DNA of 64,000 nt, taken from NCBI GenBank assembly GCA_015039365.1, contig WION01000039.1, positions 124,001-188,000 of the forward strand, written 5' to 3'. Below, in pieces: positions 28,250 through 39,528 of the stretch (positions are counted from its first letter, which is position 1; every line of letters starts with the position of its first letter). The notes under the pieces were generated by a model, which was not told the origin of the DNA, did no database searches, and saw only the letters and a program-made list of their open reading frames with translations. The position numbers and the translations under genes were made by a program. Origin of the DNA: Amanita rubescens (taxonomy: Eukaryota; Basidiomycota; Agaricomycetes; Agaricales; Amanitaceae).

Positions 28250-28573
28250 TGTCACGAGCCTTAGACAGGCTACACAACACAAGACTCAATCACTCTGTGG
28301 CTACTGCTGACCGTGTCAAGCAGCGAGGATGTATACAAGAACCGTCGAGGTTCAGGGCAAAGGTAAGAGGGGGCTCCGAGCTGTCCAAGGAAAGACTAGC
28401 TTGTTGCTTAGGGTATGTACTACAATATACACTACTTATATACTACTTAGGGCGTAGGGTATGAGTCATTGGGCATAGGGTATGAGTCATACTACGTCAT
28501 AGGGTATAGGGTACATGAGTCAGTACATGCACGAAGCATGCGGCGTATCAATGAGTAAAACAGGGGCTTGACA
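28250..28573 (-). repeat. 5' LTR of element B (324 bp)
   Basis: Begins TGTCACGAGCC and ends GGCTTGACA on the plus strand. Promoter signals are read on the minus strand. Confidence 0.92.
28398..28442 (-). promoter_or_regulatory. TATA box and predicted self-primer, element B
   Basis: On the minus strand TATATAAG (28442 down to 28435) is followed 33 nt later by AAGCAACAAGCT (28409 down to 28398), the predicted transcript start and self-primer. Confidence 0.6.
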
Positions 28574-28589
28574 ATGCCGCACACCAGTT

Positions 28590-29172
28590 CATCTCTTCCA
28601 AACTTCCTCTCAACGTCAAAGTCCTGTTTCTCCGCATCGATCATGGAGGCAACAAACTCAGATAACCATAGCCATTTGGCGGCAGATCTGGTATCGCCAA
28701 CAACTTTTGAAGCTTACCATATGGGCGCATTCCTTGATCTCCGCAGCGTGAGCCTGCATCCGTTCGTATTCGTCCGTATTGATGGAGATGATGGATGCGT
28801 GAGTGCAACAAGACATTGACCAGAGCGCAGGAGCGAGTGAGCCTCCAGCGATCATTTAGTCCTGTGCTTCTTGTCGTAGAACTGCCTGAGCAGAGCAGGA
28901 GAGACAACAGGTGTTGGTGGTGGAAGCTGTTTGCACTTGGTACAGGAAGGGGGGTAAGGGCCGAGGGAGATGGGAATGGTAGTAAGACCGGTGATAACCA
29001 TGATCTGGAGATCTAGATGGGCGATCAGAGGGATAAAGAATTCTAGTGTGATTTTGTGGGAAGGGATGCTCCTGCGGTTCTTGAAGTCGTGTATGATGCG
29101 AGATGCGTTCGAGGGCGTGATGCACGGCAACTACGGTCTTGGTGAACTTGCTATTGTTCTGCTTAGTCACCA
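28590..29172 (-). pseudogene. Unrecognised multi-exon gene or remnant
   Basis: A minus-strand start MVTKQNNSKFTKTVV at 29172 leads into a stretch that continues in a different frame (SRIIHDFKNRRSIPS, EFFIPLIAHLDLQIMV, GPYPPSCTKCKQ). Near 28800 there is HASIISINTDEYERMQA in yet another frame. The pieces look like one protein joined by introns or frameshifts. No family was recognised. The left end abuts the target duplication of element B, which may have removed the 3' end. Confidence 0.35.
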
Positions 29173-29269
29173 TGATTTGTGAAACATATTCAACGAACAT
29201 ATATTTCGCGACTATTGGTATGCATAAAGCCGAATATAAGTACACGGAAGCTGCTACTAATAACTGCCA

Positions 29270-31620
29270 TTACATTCCATTCAACTTTCCTAACACGATG
29301 ACAAACAGCAAGTTTAATGTAACTTGCGAATAATTCTTATATGTTGTCGAGGCATATGAACCATTATAAGGAAAGGAACCAACAGTGAAAGCGATCGTTG
29401 CGACATATTTTTCAGCCAAGATGTCGTGTTTACCTTTTTTGAAAAGAGGTAAATCTTTCACGTGTTTAAGATCTTCAGGTCGAAATGCGAAACTTCCATC
29501 GTTTCGAGCGTCATAGACTTTCACTAGTTTGGATCATATTTACACAACATCTAGTATAGTTGTCTACAACATACCTGCATTGCTAAACATGAGATACTGA
29601 GGATACATCATGTTCGTTGTTTCGTCATCACTGTCAATTCGCGATTTTGTAGCGACAGCAGATAAAAATCTGTTTGATCGTGAAGGAGTGGTTGGGATAG
29701 AACCTATAAAGGTTGTTTTGTAGCAGCATATTGCGAATGATCCATTAAATACTTACTAGTATCAGACGTAAAATCGATCTTCTTCGTTGAAAAGGTTACA
29801 CCCAAGACAGAAGTAGGTCCTACATAAGCCCTATCGTCTTGAAGTGGTAGATGGGTACCGATAAAAGAGCAGAATCGTTCATATTCGATAGACAAAAAAC
29901 AAACCTTGATTCGTTTGACGAGAGGTCCAGGCAGATTGTTATTAAACGCGTTCGCTTCGACAGAAGGTATTCCTTCGACGAGATGACTTTCCATTACGTG
30001 ACCAGGCAGGAGGAAAACCGCATTGTGACCGGAATATTCATGACTGCCACCTATGATGAATTTGCCATGCTCAAAATTAACGAGCGACGAAGGTGCGCGG
30101 GCAGGATTAATGAACGGCAAAGAAAATTGAAATTTCACAGCCGCTTTGAACAATCTGTTTCAAAAATAAAGGTGACAAACTTGAAAGACAGTTTTATATG
30201 GAAACGATTCTTACCTTTGTTCATTCTCGCGACCATCCATGCATTCCACGAGCGATGAAAAACTTTCGTTTCTTATTTTTCCTCTCTGCGCGGCGGAGAA
30301 CGGCTGCATTATACATAATCTGCAAAAGTAAGAAATGACTAAAGTTGCGCTTGCAATAAACATGTGACTTACTTAAGCGACGGAAGCCTTAAATAATCCG
30401 ATGCAAGCTCTGGATCTCTTAACTCGAATGGCATAAGTCGCAAAGTCTCTGCCGTTTCGCTTCCACTGTTATTATCTTTCTTATTGCCCTGTAAAGCGGG
30501 AACCGGTGGTTGATCACTATTACTATATAGTTCTCAATGTAAAATTATGAAATTAAGAATAAACGATCTCCCATACCTTTTTTCCTTTCGACGATAATCT
30601 TCATTTTCAGAATCAGATGACTCGGCAACATGTTTTCCTTTCGTAGAGTTCCTTGTCAATATAATGTTGAGTATCCAGTTATTCCCGATGATAGAACAAA
30701 ACATATACCGTCGTATCACCATCCTGTATTTTCTTCGTTTTCTTCGCTTTCCTCAATTGAATAGAATGTTCACTGTGATTATCAGCCGACGTCATACTCT
30801 CGTCTTGCGAGTCACTTTCTCTATTAATAAATATAAGATAAGATGAGCAGAAAAAAAGAGATAAAGACGAGCGATCGCACTGATTCTTTGTGTTTGATGA
30901 TTCATCTCTCAAATCGAATCCAAGTTTACCAATACTGTTGTAAACTTCGGGATGAGTAATCACGATAACAATAATCCGATATGAAAAGACGAACGATGCA
31001 GGTTCGATTTTGGGCACCAATGGCTTTTCGGCGAATAAATTCTTAGGCGCGGCAGCAGTGTCCTCCTCAGCGTCAGATTTGTTAATCATAGTTGCTTTGA
31101 TTTTCGCTGATGGTCTTATTCTAGAGTAGTTTTTTAAATAAGCACGAATAAAGTAATGGAGCCTGAATCTTACGTTCGCTTCGACCGACTATTATCTGCC
31201 TTCGATTTTTGCCCTTCGCCATCTTCAATCCTCACTTTCTTGGTCGAGTTTCCTGAAACAATCCTGTTCCTTCAACAAATATTTATGCATGCGAAGCAAA
31301 ACGTAGAAAATCACAACGTACTTCACATCTGACTTATCGGTGGAGCGGCCTTTTCGTTTTGCTGCATTCGTATCGGGGCTTCGATTTTTTGTTAATCGTT
31401 GCATCCATTGAAATGTAATACCGCACCTTTTATTAGGCGCGATCGTTAAAGCAACCGAATTGTTGCTGGAATCGCTCAGGCCACTTGGTGTTTCAGTTAT
31501 CGCTTTATCGGTTGAACAGCCATTACATCGCACTTACATTTCAATCGTAGGCTCATTCGGTGTTCCTGCATTAGTCTGCTTTGCTTTTCGAACCCTAGTA
31601 CCCGAATCAGGTAAGCAAAA
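29270..31620 (-). CDS. Conserved-looking multi-exon protein of unknown function
   Basis: At least eight short exons can be traced on the minus strand with good donors: GTAAGTGCG near 31545, GTACGTTG near 31325, GTATATG near 30705 and GTAAGTCAC near 30372. The N-terminal exons are basic and acidic low-complexity (VRKAKQTNAGTPNEP; STKGKHVAESSDSENED). Then come FELRDPELASDYLRLPSLK and RGMHGWSREN, a globular part (EHGKFIIGGSHEYSGHNAV, LVEGIPSVEANAFN, CFLSIEYERFCSFIGTH) and DARNDGSFAFRPEDL...IAFTVGSF. It is divergent to the plus-strand gene at 32480. I believe such proteins occur in many copies in mushroom genomes, but I cannot name a domain. Intactness is uncertain. Confidence 0.5.
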
Positions 31621-31689
31621 TCTGATACAAAACCAAATATACATAAATACGTCTTACATTTCAATGCAGTGAGCGAGAAGCCAAGGCTA

Positions 31690-32470
31690 CGAGACGTTGC
31701 GAAGGTAGATGTTAAGACGAGCGGTGCGACATACTAGAGTCGTAAATAATCCACTCTTATAATCCACAAACATTTTTGGAAATATGAAGCACAGAGCCAC
31801 ATTGCGAAGCTGAAACATTTCAAGCTTTGTTTCAAGATGCCGATAAACGTTAGACTGCGTTGAAGCAATGCACATGTGCCCAATTGTAACGAAAAGCGCA
31901 TGATCAGCAGATCGGACCCTGCCAAACACAGGCACAGGCTTTACTATTTAATCTTTTGATAGGTTACTAAAATATAACCCGAGCTAGGTACAGCATATGT
32001 TCAATGCGAATGAGCAAAACTGCCTAGCTCAAAAATTTGAACAGCGAAGCAATACTAATCAGTGTTTTTACAGTGAGACACATTCGTCGCTATTGCTGAA
32101 ACGAAAGCGGTAATAAAAAATGAAGGACACTGTTTGTATTCGTAACGTCACTCGCATTTGTAGGTGTGCGCGACGGTATGAGGTCATACATGAGAACTAA
32201 ACATTTGAGGTAGCTGTATAAGTCAGCATCCTACAGTACTACAAGCCAGGCGACTTAAAAAAGCGAGTTGTTTCATGCCTCAAGGCAAAACGGGGTGGAT
32301 TTAAATTTTAAAGGGTACTAACGAGATGCCAGAATGTCAGGAAAACATAAAAATGGTTAAGGATCTAGCCCTTTAAAAAAACGTATGTGGCACATCGTTT
32401 CGATGTCTATCATTCAATTATATCCAATTTGCAGGGTAGCGGCCACAAAGCAAGAAGGCGAACCGAACGA
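31690..32470. other. Divergent intergenic region
   Basis: Lies between the minus-strand gene ending its 5' side near 31620 and the plus-strand gene starting near 32480. It contains only short ORFs with no protein character, and no repeat or RNA gene was seen. Confidence 0.4.
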
Positions 32471-32479
32471 ACATGATAA

Positions 32480-33693
32480 CGAAACAAATGCCATATTCAG
32501 AGGACATGCACTGATTAGTCGGTGGTGAAGGAGGCCATTTGTATAATACAACAAATTTGAAAGAAATTCTATCGTTCAACGAAATGAACGACAATTATGA
32601 CTGGGATGGTGCAAGTAAGTAGTATCGTACACTGTACTGCCGCAGAGTTATTAATTTATTAATAATGCCCAAATTTATTGTAGGCTCAGCACTCGCAGAA
32701 GTTGCATCCGGGCGTGCGTCAAATAAAGACTTTTTTTTGCAATTATCAGAAATAACGAAGGCAGGTGTATTTTAACACCACTATAAAACGAGAATCTTTA
32801 TCGCATGATTTTGTTAGGATCGACAATGGGCTGGAAAATTTACAGTCATGAAATCGGACATCCTGACCTTTCATCTCATATATCCGGTCAAGGAGAACGA
32901 GCCGTCGGAGGAAGTTGTGTTTGCGATACAAGGTATAATTTACAGACAAGATCTCCCTCCTTTCGACAAGCAAATACCGTATGTTAACAACCCTTATTCT
33001 AATCCCTGATCGTAAAAGTTACTATTTCTTGTAGAGCCTCTTCAACGAAGCAGATCAAATATCTTCGCCAAGGTGTATCTCTTACAGGACTAGGCACACC
33101 ACTTTTCGAATCGTCCATTAAAGCGATAATGGATATATACGCCCTTTTCAGCCGATCGGTACCACGAGAAAAAACTGCAACCCTGCTCGTTTATCGATCA
33201 TTATGGCAAATACACTGGAATCGAAATGTCAAACAGGTATTTTTCACCAAAAAAAGATTTCCCGACCAGCAAAAGTGTCCCATTCAACAGCGACATCGAC
33301 CCTAAAGGAATCTTGACTCGAGCAGCAGGGACAAATTTTATACATGCAGAACAGAATGTAGTTTCATACTACGAATGTTCAGTAGCATCAACCGGCAATA
33401 CCAGGTGTGTTGCACAAATCTACAAACGAAAATTTGTTGTTGAATAAAATCTATAGCTACAAAGAAATTACACCTGTAAAGTTTTGCGTCGGAGATCTTG
33501 TTGAAGCACAATTACTAAACTCTGATGTTGGTACCACTAAGAGGAGACCAATACAAATTAACGCCCGTATTGAGGTGCTTGACAATGCTTGACTCGAAAT
33601 TTTCTCAGGTGAATAATAAATCAAACATTGATCATAATTATCAACCCACTCATAAACTCATCAAGTTATCGTTAGTAGCTGATGCATCAAATC
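32480..33693 (+). pseudogene. Multi-exon gene of a mushroom multicopy family, interrupted (5' part)
   Basis: Exons can be followed: DNYDWDGA before GTAAGT near 32614, GSALAEVASGRASN after a GTAG acceptor near 32684, VMKSDILTFHLIYPVKENE near 32850, then GTATGT (32979) and a TTGTAG acceptor (33033). Next come KQIKYLRQGVSLTGLGTPLF, CSFIDHYGKYTGIEMSNR, IDPKGILTRAAGTNFIHAEQ, then after an intron CVGDLVEAQ and, one frame off, LMLVPLRGDQYKLTPVLR. The 1-nt shift between DLVEAQ and LVPL shows decay. The frame runs into the 8-bp duplication at 33686 and its C-terminus lies beyond the KDZ element at 37707-37865. Function unknown. Confidence 0.5.
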
Positions 33694-33893
33694 CACCTGT
33701 AGCTCCCACTAAATACCTCTAATTAGAGGTGGAAGTTGTTATCTCGGCCAGATCTAGTTAGAGGTGCTTGGCGCCATTTAGGGCTTCTTCAGATAAAGCT
33801 TTCAAAAAATAAAATTGAACTTTGCACAATAGTGCCTATTGATGTTCCTGGCATGTCGGCAGGCATCTAATCCTTATGTAATCATGTTTCCAC
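33694..33893 (+). repeat. Left terminal inverted repeat of KDZ element
   Basis: Begins CACCTGTAGCTCCC and includes a CCTCTAATTAGAGG palindrome. It matches 37508-37706 in reverse orientation with a few differences. Confidence 0.88.
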
Positions 33894-33946
33894 GTGGATA
33901 GGAGGGTGGTGGCTAATGAAGACCTCGGCGGGCATGCTGTGATGCA

Positions 33947-33967
33947 TGACTGATTGCGCATCAGTCA
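33947..33967. promoter_or_regulatory. Subterminal palindrome, left end of KDZ element
   Basis: Perfect 8-bp arms TGACTGAT and ATCAGTCA around TGCGC. The same sequence occurs at 37404-37424 and a variant at 37216-37236. This is a candidate transposase-binding site. Confidence 0.5.
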
Positions 33968-34278
33968 CACATCACTTCCAGCGCACAAGCCCGCCACATA
34001 CTAAGTAGGCACACGTGATGCACTATGTAAATCAGTAAGAATATTAATCAGTTCAGTGTTTGCCAGGCACTGTAGACTGGTGAAAAGTTGTATGTGTCAT
34101 TAGTACAAGCTCAGGTATACATTGGTCACAGGTGGTCACGCATGCAGGTCAAACCGTCGAAATTAAGATGACGAAAATCATACATTATTGTGACTCAGGA
34201 AGGGCATTGTAGTATGTAAAACATTCCTGTAATTCATAAATTAAAAAAGAACCAGAAGAAATGTGGATAAATGTACAG

Positions 34279-35918
34279 TTATACTGCCACGTCATCATCG
34301 TCACCGCTGAATTCGTCCTCCATATCAATTTCCTCCTCTTCGCCTTCATCCTCGTCATATTCCTCTTCACTGGAGATAACGGCCTTACTCTTACCCTTGC
34401 CAGATGAATGGCGCTTCAGCCGTTTGCTTCGACGATTTGGTGCTGCCACTCTCGCTCGTCGCTTTCGAGATGGCCCCTCGTCACGGTCTTCGTCTGATCC
34501 TTCGTCTTCGTGTTCATCATTTCTTGCTCGTACAGCATGTTGTTGTCCTTTGTCAGACCGTTCCTTGCGTTTACGGCCTACGATTTCCCCATCTTGTTGA
34601 CGCTGAATGATGTTGTTCCCATGCTCCGCAGCCTCAGCTTGCGAGAGCCGTACCCAATGGCAAACTCCAGTTTGAAGGGAGTGGCGAAGCATTCGGATTT
34701 CGTCGACAGTGCTGATATGGGAGGGATTCGCAAACTTGATACCATTTGGCCATCCAGTTAATTTGACTTTGTACTTGAGGACGATGGACTTGTCATAGTT
34801 GTGGTAGTTCATGACAATTGTCTCCTTCCCTGTGATGTTCCCTTGATGGGGATCAGTATAGAAATGCGTCTGTCAAGAGACGAGTACTTACTAAGGCCGG
34901 TGATGATAAACGCCGTACATTCAATGCGCATTGAGGCTAACGTGTCGATTTTCGGGCCTGATGTGTACTTTAGAATACCGAAAGCATGTTGAGAATGGTA
35001 TCTTGCTTACCTCGTTTTCGGCAGACTGCCCAAAGCTCAAACTTCCGAACGACATCCGTTATATCCATTTTGAAGCATTCCCGAATGAATTTCTCCGCCT
35101 CCTCCGATGCCACCCAGGATGGGACTGCCACGTCGTTGATATGCCCCTTCGTTGCCATGGCGAGTGCATATGTGCCGTTCCGTTGCGCCATGTTTTCCAG
35201 CTACATTGTTTCTCTCGTTAACTATGTCCTAGAGTAGAACAGAGCCTCACCTCGCTCGAAATCCGTAACATTGTGTGCCTCATGTCTTGTGCCGCAGCGA
35301 TATTTGATGCACGCGCACCCTTCTTTTTCAACTCGCGATATTCCTCCAGTTCTTTAATAAGCTCGTCTTGCTGCTCCTTTGTGAGCTCTTTGAAGCTTGG
35401 ATCTTCGTCGACGCGTTTCTGAATGTCCGATAGTGAATAGCGATCACCGTGCCCGAGGCCTAGTATACCTGATCAATATAATTGTTAGTAGATGATGTAA
35501 CACACTCACCCTCGTTTATTTCTTTCGACACATGGTGTACGATCGCATTTCTAATGTTCGGGGCCCGGGAGGATTTGAAGAACGAACCAGAATTAAGAAG
35601 GATGCGAATATATTCGGGTTTCTTGTGGTACTTCTCAGCTATCTCCTTCACACGATTCTCCTGAAGCTCGTGGAAGTTCTCGATTTCTTCATGCATTTTC
35701 TGCTTCTTCTCGTTACTTTGCTGCATCCTTAGCGCAGCCGTAACACGCTCAGCGTGCGTCAACTCGATGCGAGGACGAACATGTGAAGGTATGACCGGTT
35801 TACCGGGATTACGTTCGGCCCACGTGCCGCCGGCCAAACGTGGACCCACAACTCTGGGCAAGCCCGTAGGTGTGCCGAATGAAAGCATACGGAATAACCA
35901 GCGATGATTTCGAGACAT
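34279..35918 (-). CDS. KDZ-element-borne accessory gene, five exons (unknown function)
   Basis: The gene reads on the minus strand inside the element. Exon 1 starts MSRNHRWLFRML and contains WAERNPGKPVIPSH, KMHEEIENFHELQENRVKEI and FKSSRAPNIRNAIVHH, ending at GTGAGT near 35510. Exon 2 carries LGHGDRYSLSDIQKRVDEDP, exon 3 NDVAVPSWVASEEAEKFIREC and ITDVVRKFELWAVC, and exon 4 SMRIECTAFII. Exon 5 opens MNYHNYDKSIVLKYKV, then KLTGWPNGIKFANPS, and ends in a Lys/Arg- then Asp/Glu-rich tail. Donors are GTGAGG, GTAAGC and GTAAGT; the introns are short. The charged C-terminus suggests a nuclear protein. I believe the family is widespread in Agaricomycetes near KDZ transposases; its role is unknown. No break was noticed. 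Confidence 0.65.
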
Positions 35919-37108
35919 GGATAAAGGAAGAGAAGCAGTACCTCGAAAGCCTGAAACACGAGCCAGCTGAGGAGACTTTGGAAATGGAATATTACACCCA
36001 GCTGGTCAAGTTTTACGAATATGAGTATGTGCCGTTTCAATTTACGGCAAATTTAAGCTCACGTGTGGAAGACGGCAGCTTGAAGAAGGTAGAGCTCAGT
36101 TCATCCAATGGGACGCTCGAACAATCAACAACCGGGACAACACGCGCACCATGGAAACGAAGTGTTGTCAACTCATAGAGCGGCGCGACAAAGTCCTTGC
36201 AACAGTTCAATGGGATCGCTTCAGGTGGCCGTTGGGAACCAACAAGTGCCGAGTGGGCCGCAGCCGCTGAGAAAGTCCGTATGCGCAGGTATCAGCGAGC
36301 TTTGGATATCCTGGAGGGGCTGGTGGTAGCACGGATCTTTGAACTTTCCAAAATGAACATGTCAGAGACTGGTGAGTCAATTATTATGTTTACATTGTCA
36401 TCTACGGTACTAATTTATGTGCCAGGTTACAAGCTGCGCAAACAGATTGCCAAGGCGTTACAGACCCGCTCGCACTCCATCAAGAAGGCTCTTCAAAATT
36501 ACAATGCAGCAGCAACGGCCTTAAGGCCTTCGGCTCCCAAACTCACTTGGGAGGAGGTGGTCGAGTACGCATTTCTCGCAGACTTTGATCTGCTTAGGGC
36601 GACGCGGCAGGATATCCGGGAAAAACCGTGGGCAAAACCGGCGAATCGAACGCTTCGTGACACGTACTTCAAGATGGAAAGGGCTCGGGAAGAAATTGAA
36701 CGTTTGAATGTCGAGATCCGGCGAGTCTTTACCTATATGCAAGATGAAGAACTTCATTTAGAAAATCAGGAAAGCGCAGCCAAGGACATGGATCCTGAGC
36801 TGGCGCACCAAATTTATCTTTACAAAATGCAGCGAGCACGCGCCCACTCCCTACACTTGACCCGGTTTAGGAAGCTCTCTGTCGAGCGTGGTTTTACCGG
36901 CCAGGTAATCCCAGGCTACGGAGTAGACACCACAATGGAACCGGCTCCTCAAGACTCCGTGGACATGATAGATTCAGATTCAGATGAAGAGGATGTTAAG
37001 GACATAACGTACAAGGTTCTTTCTGTGTCGGATGATACAAGGGAAGTTGAAGAATTTGACAGTTGGTATGATTTTTCTCTGATTATCATCAAATACAAGA
37101 CTTTCTGA
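35880..37108 (+). pseudogene. KDZ transposase, C-terminal remnant
   Basis: The conserved C-terminal part of fungal KDZ transposases is recognisable: DFETWIKEEKQYLESLKHEP near the start, then KVRMRRYQRALDILEGLVV, RIFELSKMNMS, LTWEEVVEYAFLADFDLLR, EEIERLNVEIRRV and LAHQIYLYKMQRARAHSL. The catalytic core is missing upstream. An in-frame TAG at 36176-36178 breaks the chain. A 54-nt intron (36372-36425, GTGAGT...TGCCAG, CTAAT branch) is a multiple of three and so appears open. The tail is acidic (DSDSDEEDVKD). Its 5' end overlaps the start of the opposite-strand gene. It cannot encode an active transposase. Confidence 0.8.
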
Positions 37109-37215
37109 TGAATTTCCAGATTACTCTCTTTTACGTACATCTTCCAACAAGGGTTGTCTAGCTATGTAGATATACACTATAGCCTACAAACAAATGTGAA
37201 CTCTGCCACGCCGTG

Positions 37216-37424
37216 TGACTTGATGCGCATCAGTCACAAGGATATATCACAATCCAGCCGTCCGAGGCTCTCAACATTAGCCAGCATCCTCCTCTCCAGC
37301 TGGTATTCTGAATGTACATACTATATATATACTGTACATGTGCTATACATGCCACAGTGTGTGAGCTTAAAGTGTGCTGGGCTTATGCGCTCTCGGTGAT
37401 GCGTGACTGATTGCGCATCAGTCA
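37216..37424. promoter_or_regulatory. Two subterminal palindromes, right end of KDZ element
   Basis: 37404-37424 is identical to the left palindrome (arms TGACTGAT/ATCAGTCA). 37216-37236 is a variant, TGACTTGATGCG then CATCAGTCA. The stretch 37109-37507 around them has no gene. Confidence 0.5.
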
Positions 37425-37507
37425 CAAATCACATTGTGCCTAAAGCTGCCCACGGCCTCCACATTATGCACCACCCTCCTATGCATGGCTAGCATTGACA
37501 TACTATG

Positions 37508-37706
37508 CGGAAACATGATTACATAAGGATTAGATGCCTGCCGACATGCCAGGAACATCAATAGGCAATATTGTGCAAAGTTCAATTTTATTTTTTGAAA
37601 GCTTTATCCGAAGAAGCCTTAAATGGCGCCAAGCACCTCTAACTAGATCTGGCCGAGATAACAACTTCCACCTCTAATTAGAGGTATTTAGTGGGAGCTA
37701 CAGGTG
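37508..37706 (-). repeat. Right terminal inverted repeat of KDZ element
   Basis: Ends GGGAGCTACAGGTG, the reverse complement of the left terminus, then the duplication ATCAAATC. Confidence 0.88.
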
Positions 37707-37865
37707 ATCAAATCAAGCGAAAGTGCAGCCGCGCGCTCACTCCACATCGATCATTTCATTTAAGCGAAAGGTCGGTTACACCAATCGTGAAGAGACATCA
37801 GGAAGAATGGAAGTTGACGCAACCGGCGAGCAGCATCACGCTGTTATATGTACAGAGGGAGAAAG
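37707..37865 (+). pseudogene. C-terminal part of the gene at 32480, between two insertions
   Basis: In the frame used here the stretch reads SFKRKVGYTNREETSG then MEVDATGEQHHAVICTEGE, a plausible C-terminus for the 32480 gene. It is cut at 37865 by the foldback element. After the second insertion (42693) the frame continues for a few codons to a stop (ERHS, then TAG). So one gene was disrupted at two points about 160 nt apart. Confidence 0.5.
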
Positions 37866-39528
37866 CACCTGTTAAGCCGGCAAAGAACTGTTAATTAGCA
37901 GTGGACACAGGCCCTGTGTCCCTTGGTAATTAGCAAGGATGTTGGGCTTGCGGCTCACTTTCAATAAATCCCAATAATTATATAGGGAAATTTTGATGAA
38001 GTCCCTTTTCCCACAACTAAAGTTACCATTTTTGGAAGGTGGGGGATGTTTGTACATGTTATGAGATGGGAATTGGATCAAAATAAAGGAACAAGGGGAT
38101 AATTGCCATATTTGGTAAGATGGGTAGATTCCAAATAAGGAAAGCAAGTTAGGATGCCATTTTTGGAAGGTTGTGAGGGTGTTTGTACATATTTGTACAT
38201 GTTATGGCACAAATTCCTTATTTGGAAATAGTTGCCAGATGTCAAATAAGGTGAAATGGGAAGCAATGTGATCGTGGGAAAATATTTCCTAAAATGGAAA
38301 GTGATTACGTAATCTCAGGGTCAATGAAATGTGTAGCCTTGGTCAGTGGCTTTCTAAATGTGGTTGTATGACAGTGTTTGGTGCTGATTTCATTGAGATA
38401 TTCACTAATTATTTTCAGGGTCAAATTTCTAAAAAAGGAAATAGATAATGTAATGTGTGCTTTAGGATCCAGTGGCGCATTTCCAAAAATGGAAATAGCG
38501 CACTTCGGACTTGCCATTTTGGGACATATCTGCTCACTGTTGGTGATGATGAGCAGAAAGAAATTGCAATATCTCCCTTAATACTGAATGTTTTTGTGGC
38601 GCGTTTTTTGGAACATATTCCTTATATGTATATGCACCTATCCACTATGTTAGAATGTAAAAAATGCAACTGGTTTCTGTCAGAATGCAACATGTCTTGC
38701 TCACTGTTGACAACAGTGAGGAGCAACAAATGACAATATCTCCATCAATACTGATTATTTCTGTGGCGCTTTTTTTGGTATGTCCCCATTAGGGATATAG
38801 GAAGGTATTTGGCATGTCAGAATACAAATAGTATGTACCAATCATGCCACAAATGAAATTGGTGTGCTCACTGTCTGCCATGATGAGCAGCCATATCTCC
38901 ACCAAAACAAGATCTTCCTGTGGCACTTTTTTGGATTCTGATTCCTTATCATAACAGAGTGTCATTCAGGGTATCTGAAAGCAGATTACCCTGCTGATTA
39001 ATGTGTAGTTTTCAGTTTCATGATAAAAGACTGAACATGATACAGAAAGAGTGGCTGATAAGTTGACATGTCAGGATAAATGGGAGATTCCACTTGATCT
39101 TGCCTAGGGATCCTCTGTTGTGACCCTCCCAATGTTTATCTTTGTTATGTGTGATCCCAAATCAAAAAAAGCGCCACAGAAAGATCTTGTTTTGGTGGAG
39201 ATATGGCTGCTCATCATGGCAGACAGTGAGCACACCAATTTCATTTGTGGCATGATTGGTACATACTATTTGTATTCTGACATGCCAAATACCTTCCTAT
39301 ATCCCTAATGGGGACATACCAAAAAAAGCGCCACAGAAATAATCAGTATTGATGGAGATATTGTCATTTGTTGCTCCTCACTGTTGTCAACAGTGAGCAA
39401 GACATGTTGCATTCTGACAGAAACCAGTTGCATTTTTTACATTCTAACATAGTGGATAGGTGCATATACATATAAGGAATATGTTCCAAAAAACGCGCCA
39501 CAAAAACATTCAGTATTAAGGGAGATAT

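Larger units (their letters stand above)
21991..28573 (-). mobile_element. Ty3/gypsy LTR retrotransposon B (chromovirus), full length
   Basis: Two 324-bp LTRs differ at about two positions (for example CATGAG/CACGAG near the end and TATGTCAT/TACGTCAT). They enclose gag and pol on the minus strand, and a perfect 5-bp duplication ATGCC flanks the unit (21986-21990, 28574-28578). The purine-rich tract GAAACGGAGGCTA precedes the 3' LTR in the sense orientation. The near-identical LTRs indicate a recent insertion, but gag carries one in-frame stop. Confidence 0.93.
33694..37706. mobile_element. KDZ-type DNA transposon, internally reduced
   Basis: Terminal inverted repeats of about 190 bp start CACCTGTAGCTCCCACT and end with the reverse complement. 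An exact 8-bp duplication ATCAAATC flanks them (33686-33693, 37707-37714). An 8-bp duplication and a KDZ transposase C-terminus inside fit the Kyakuja-Dileera-Zisupton superfamily. Only the last part of the transposase remains, beside a second, oppositely oriented gene. Subterminal palindromes lie at both ends. The element sits inside the gene at 32480. Confidence 0.85.

Noticed and set aside
36371..36426. Hydrophobic insert in the KDZ transposase remnant as a membrane segment
   Set aside because: It has GTGAGT and TGCCAG ends, a CTAAT branch and is 54 nt long, so it is an in-frame intron.
38305..38581. Matching ORFs in the two foldback arms
   Set aside because: They are mirror translations of the palindrome and show no protein-like features or start context.
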